Part shown: positions 5,127 to 5,264 of the stretch, one piece after another
Numbering within the stretch: the first letter of the stretch is position 1
How the letters are laid out: the number at the start of each line of letters is the position of its first letter
Source: Planctomycetota bacterium
GTDB lineage: Bacteria > Planctomycetota > Brocadiia > SM23-32
Direction of reading: 5' to 3'
Assembly: GCA_030604585.1 (NCBI GenBank)
Contig: JAUVVP010000202.1
Location: 1-5,264 of the forward strand
DNA length: 5,264 nucleotides
Program-made: the position numbers and the translations under genes
Notes under the pieces: model-generated
Databases searched by the model: none
The model's input: the letters and a program-made list of their open reading frames with translations, nothing else
Told to the model about the DNA's origin: nothing

Positions 5127-5264
5127 GGGGCTACTGCAAAACCCGGGTCTACTGCGGCCGGCTGCGAAGCCCGATGGCTGTGTTGTCGGCGCAAAACGTC
5201 CTCAACGTGGCGTCCAGCCACGCTTCCGGCGTTTTGCGCCTGCCGCCTTGCCCTCGGGCTTCTC
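5127..5264. repeat. Long interrupted palindrome, possible foldback/MITE-like element or IS end (runs to the window edge)
   Basis: Three pairs of arms share one centre at 5214 without any indel: GAAGCCCGA (5166-5174) with TCGGGCTTC (5254-5262), GGCGCAAAACG (5188-5198) with CGTTTTGCGCC (5230-5240), and CGTGGC (5206-5211) with GCCACG (5217-5222) around GTCCA. The arms are separated by symmetric unpaired blocks of 13 and 7 bases. On its left is GGGGCTACTGCAAAACCCGGGT (5127-5148), in which CTACTGC is repeated at 5131 and 5149; this could be a terminal inverted repeat. I see no convincing gene here. On the minus strand a short open stretch from the edge ends at a TGA (5204-5202) with a Lys/Arg-rich reading, so the 3' end of a gene cannot be excluded. 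Confidence 0.5.

Overview
The window is a GC-rich bacterial chromosomal fragment, probably from a metagenome. Every gene I can support lies on the minus strand, so the sequence is best read from right to left. I cannot name a phylum. The high GC, the GTG and TTG starts, the paired def-fmt genes and a REP-associated transposase with its own palindromes would fit several bacterial phyla, for example Planctomycetota or Armatimonadota, but nothing here is diagnostic.

Layout, right to left. The right edge (about 5127-5264) holds a non-coding block with a perfectly registered, roughly 97-base interrupted palindrome, possibly part of a foldback or MITE-like element or an insertion sequence end. Next comes a plausible promoter (5036-5065) overlapped by three CACAACG heptamers. 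It is followed by a ComEB-type dCMP deaminase (5015-4491), a strong hairpin at that gene's stop, and an iron-containing alcohol dehydrogenase (4430-3303). A RAYT (Y1/HUH) transposase gene (3237-2671) follows. It is bracketed by 28-base REP palindromes, has a truncated tandem copy next to the upstream one, and carries one more copy, inverted, in frame inside its own coding sequence. Then come peptide deformylase (def) and methionyl-tRNA formyltransferase (fmt), the standard formyl-methionine pair, separated by 57 bases. From about 848 to 467 lies a decayed IS110-family transposase N-terminus with two frameshifts. Finally, from 349 off the left edge, is the N-terminus of a Wzx/MATE-type polysaccharide flippase, cut by the window.

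How the parts relate. def and fmt act at the two ends of the same process: Fmt formylates initiator Met-tRNA and Def removes the formyl group from new proteins. The deaminase feeds dUMP to thymidylate synthesis. The dehydrogenase is an isolated metabolic enzyme of unknown substrate. The RAYT and REP block sits between the dehydrogenase and def and is the most interesting part of the window. The flippase suggests that a surface polysaccharide locus begins to the left. I found no CRISPR array, rRNA or tRNA, and no clearly novel multi-gene system.
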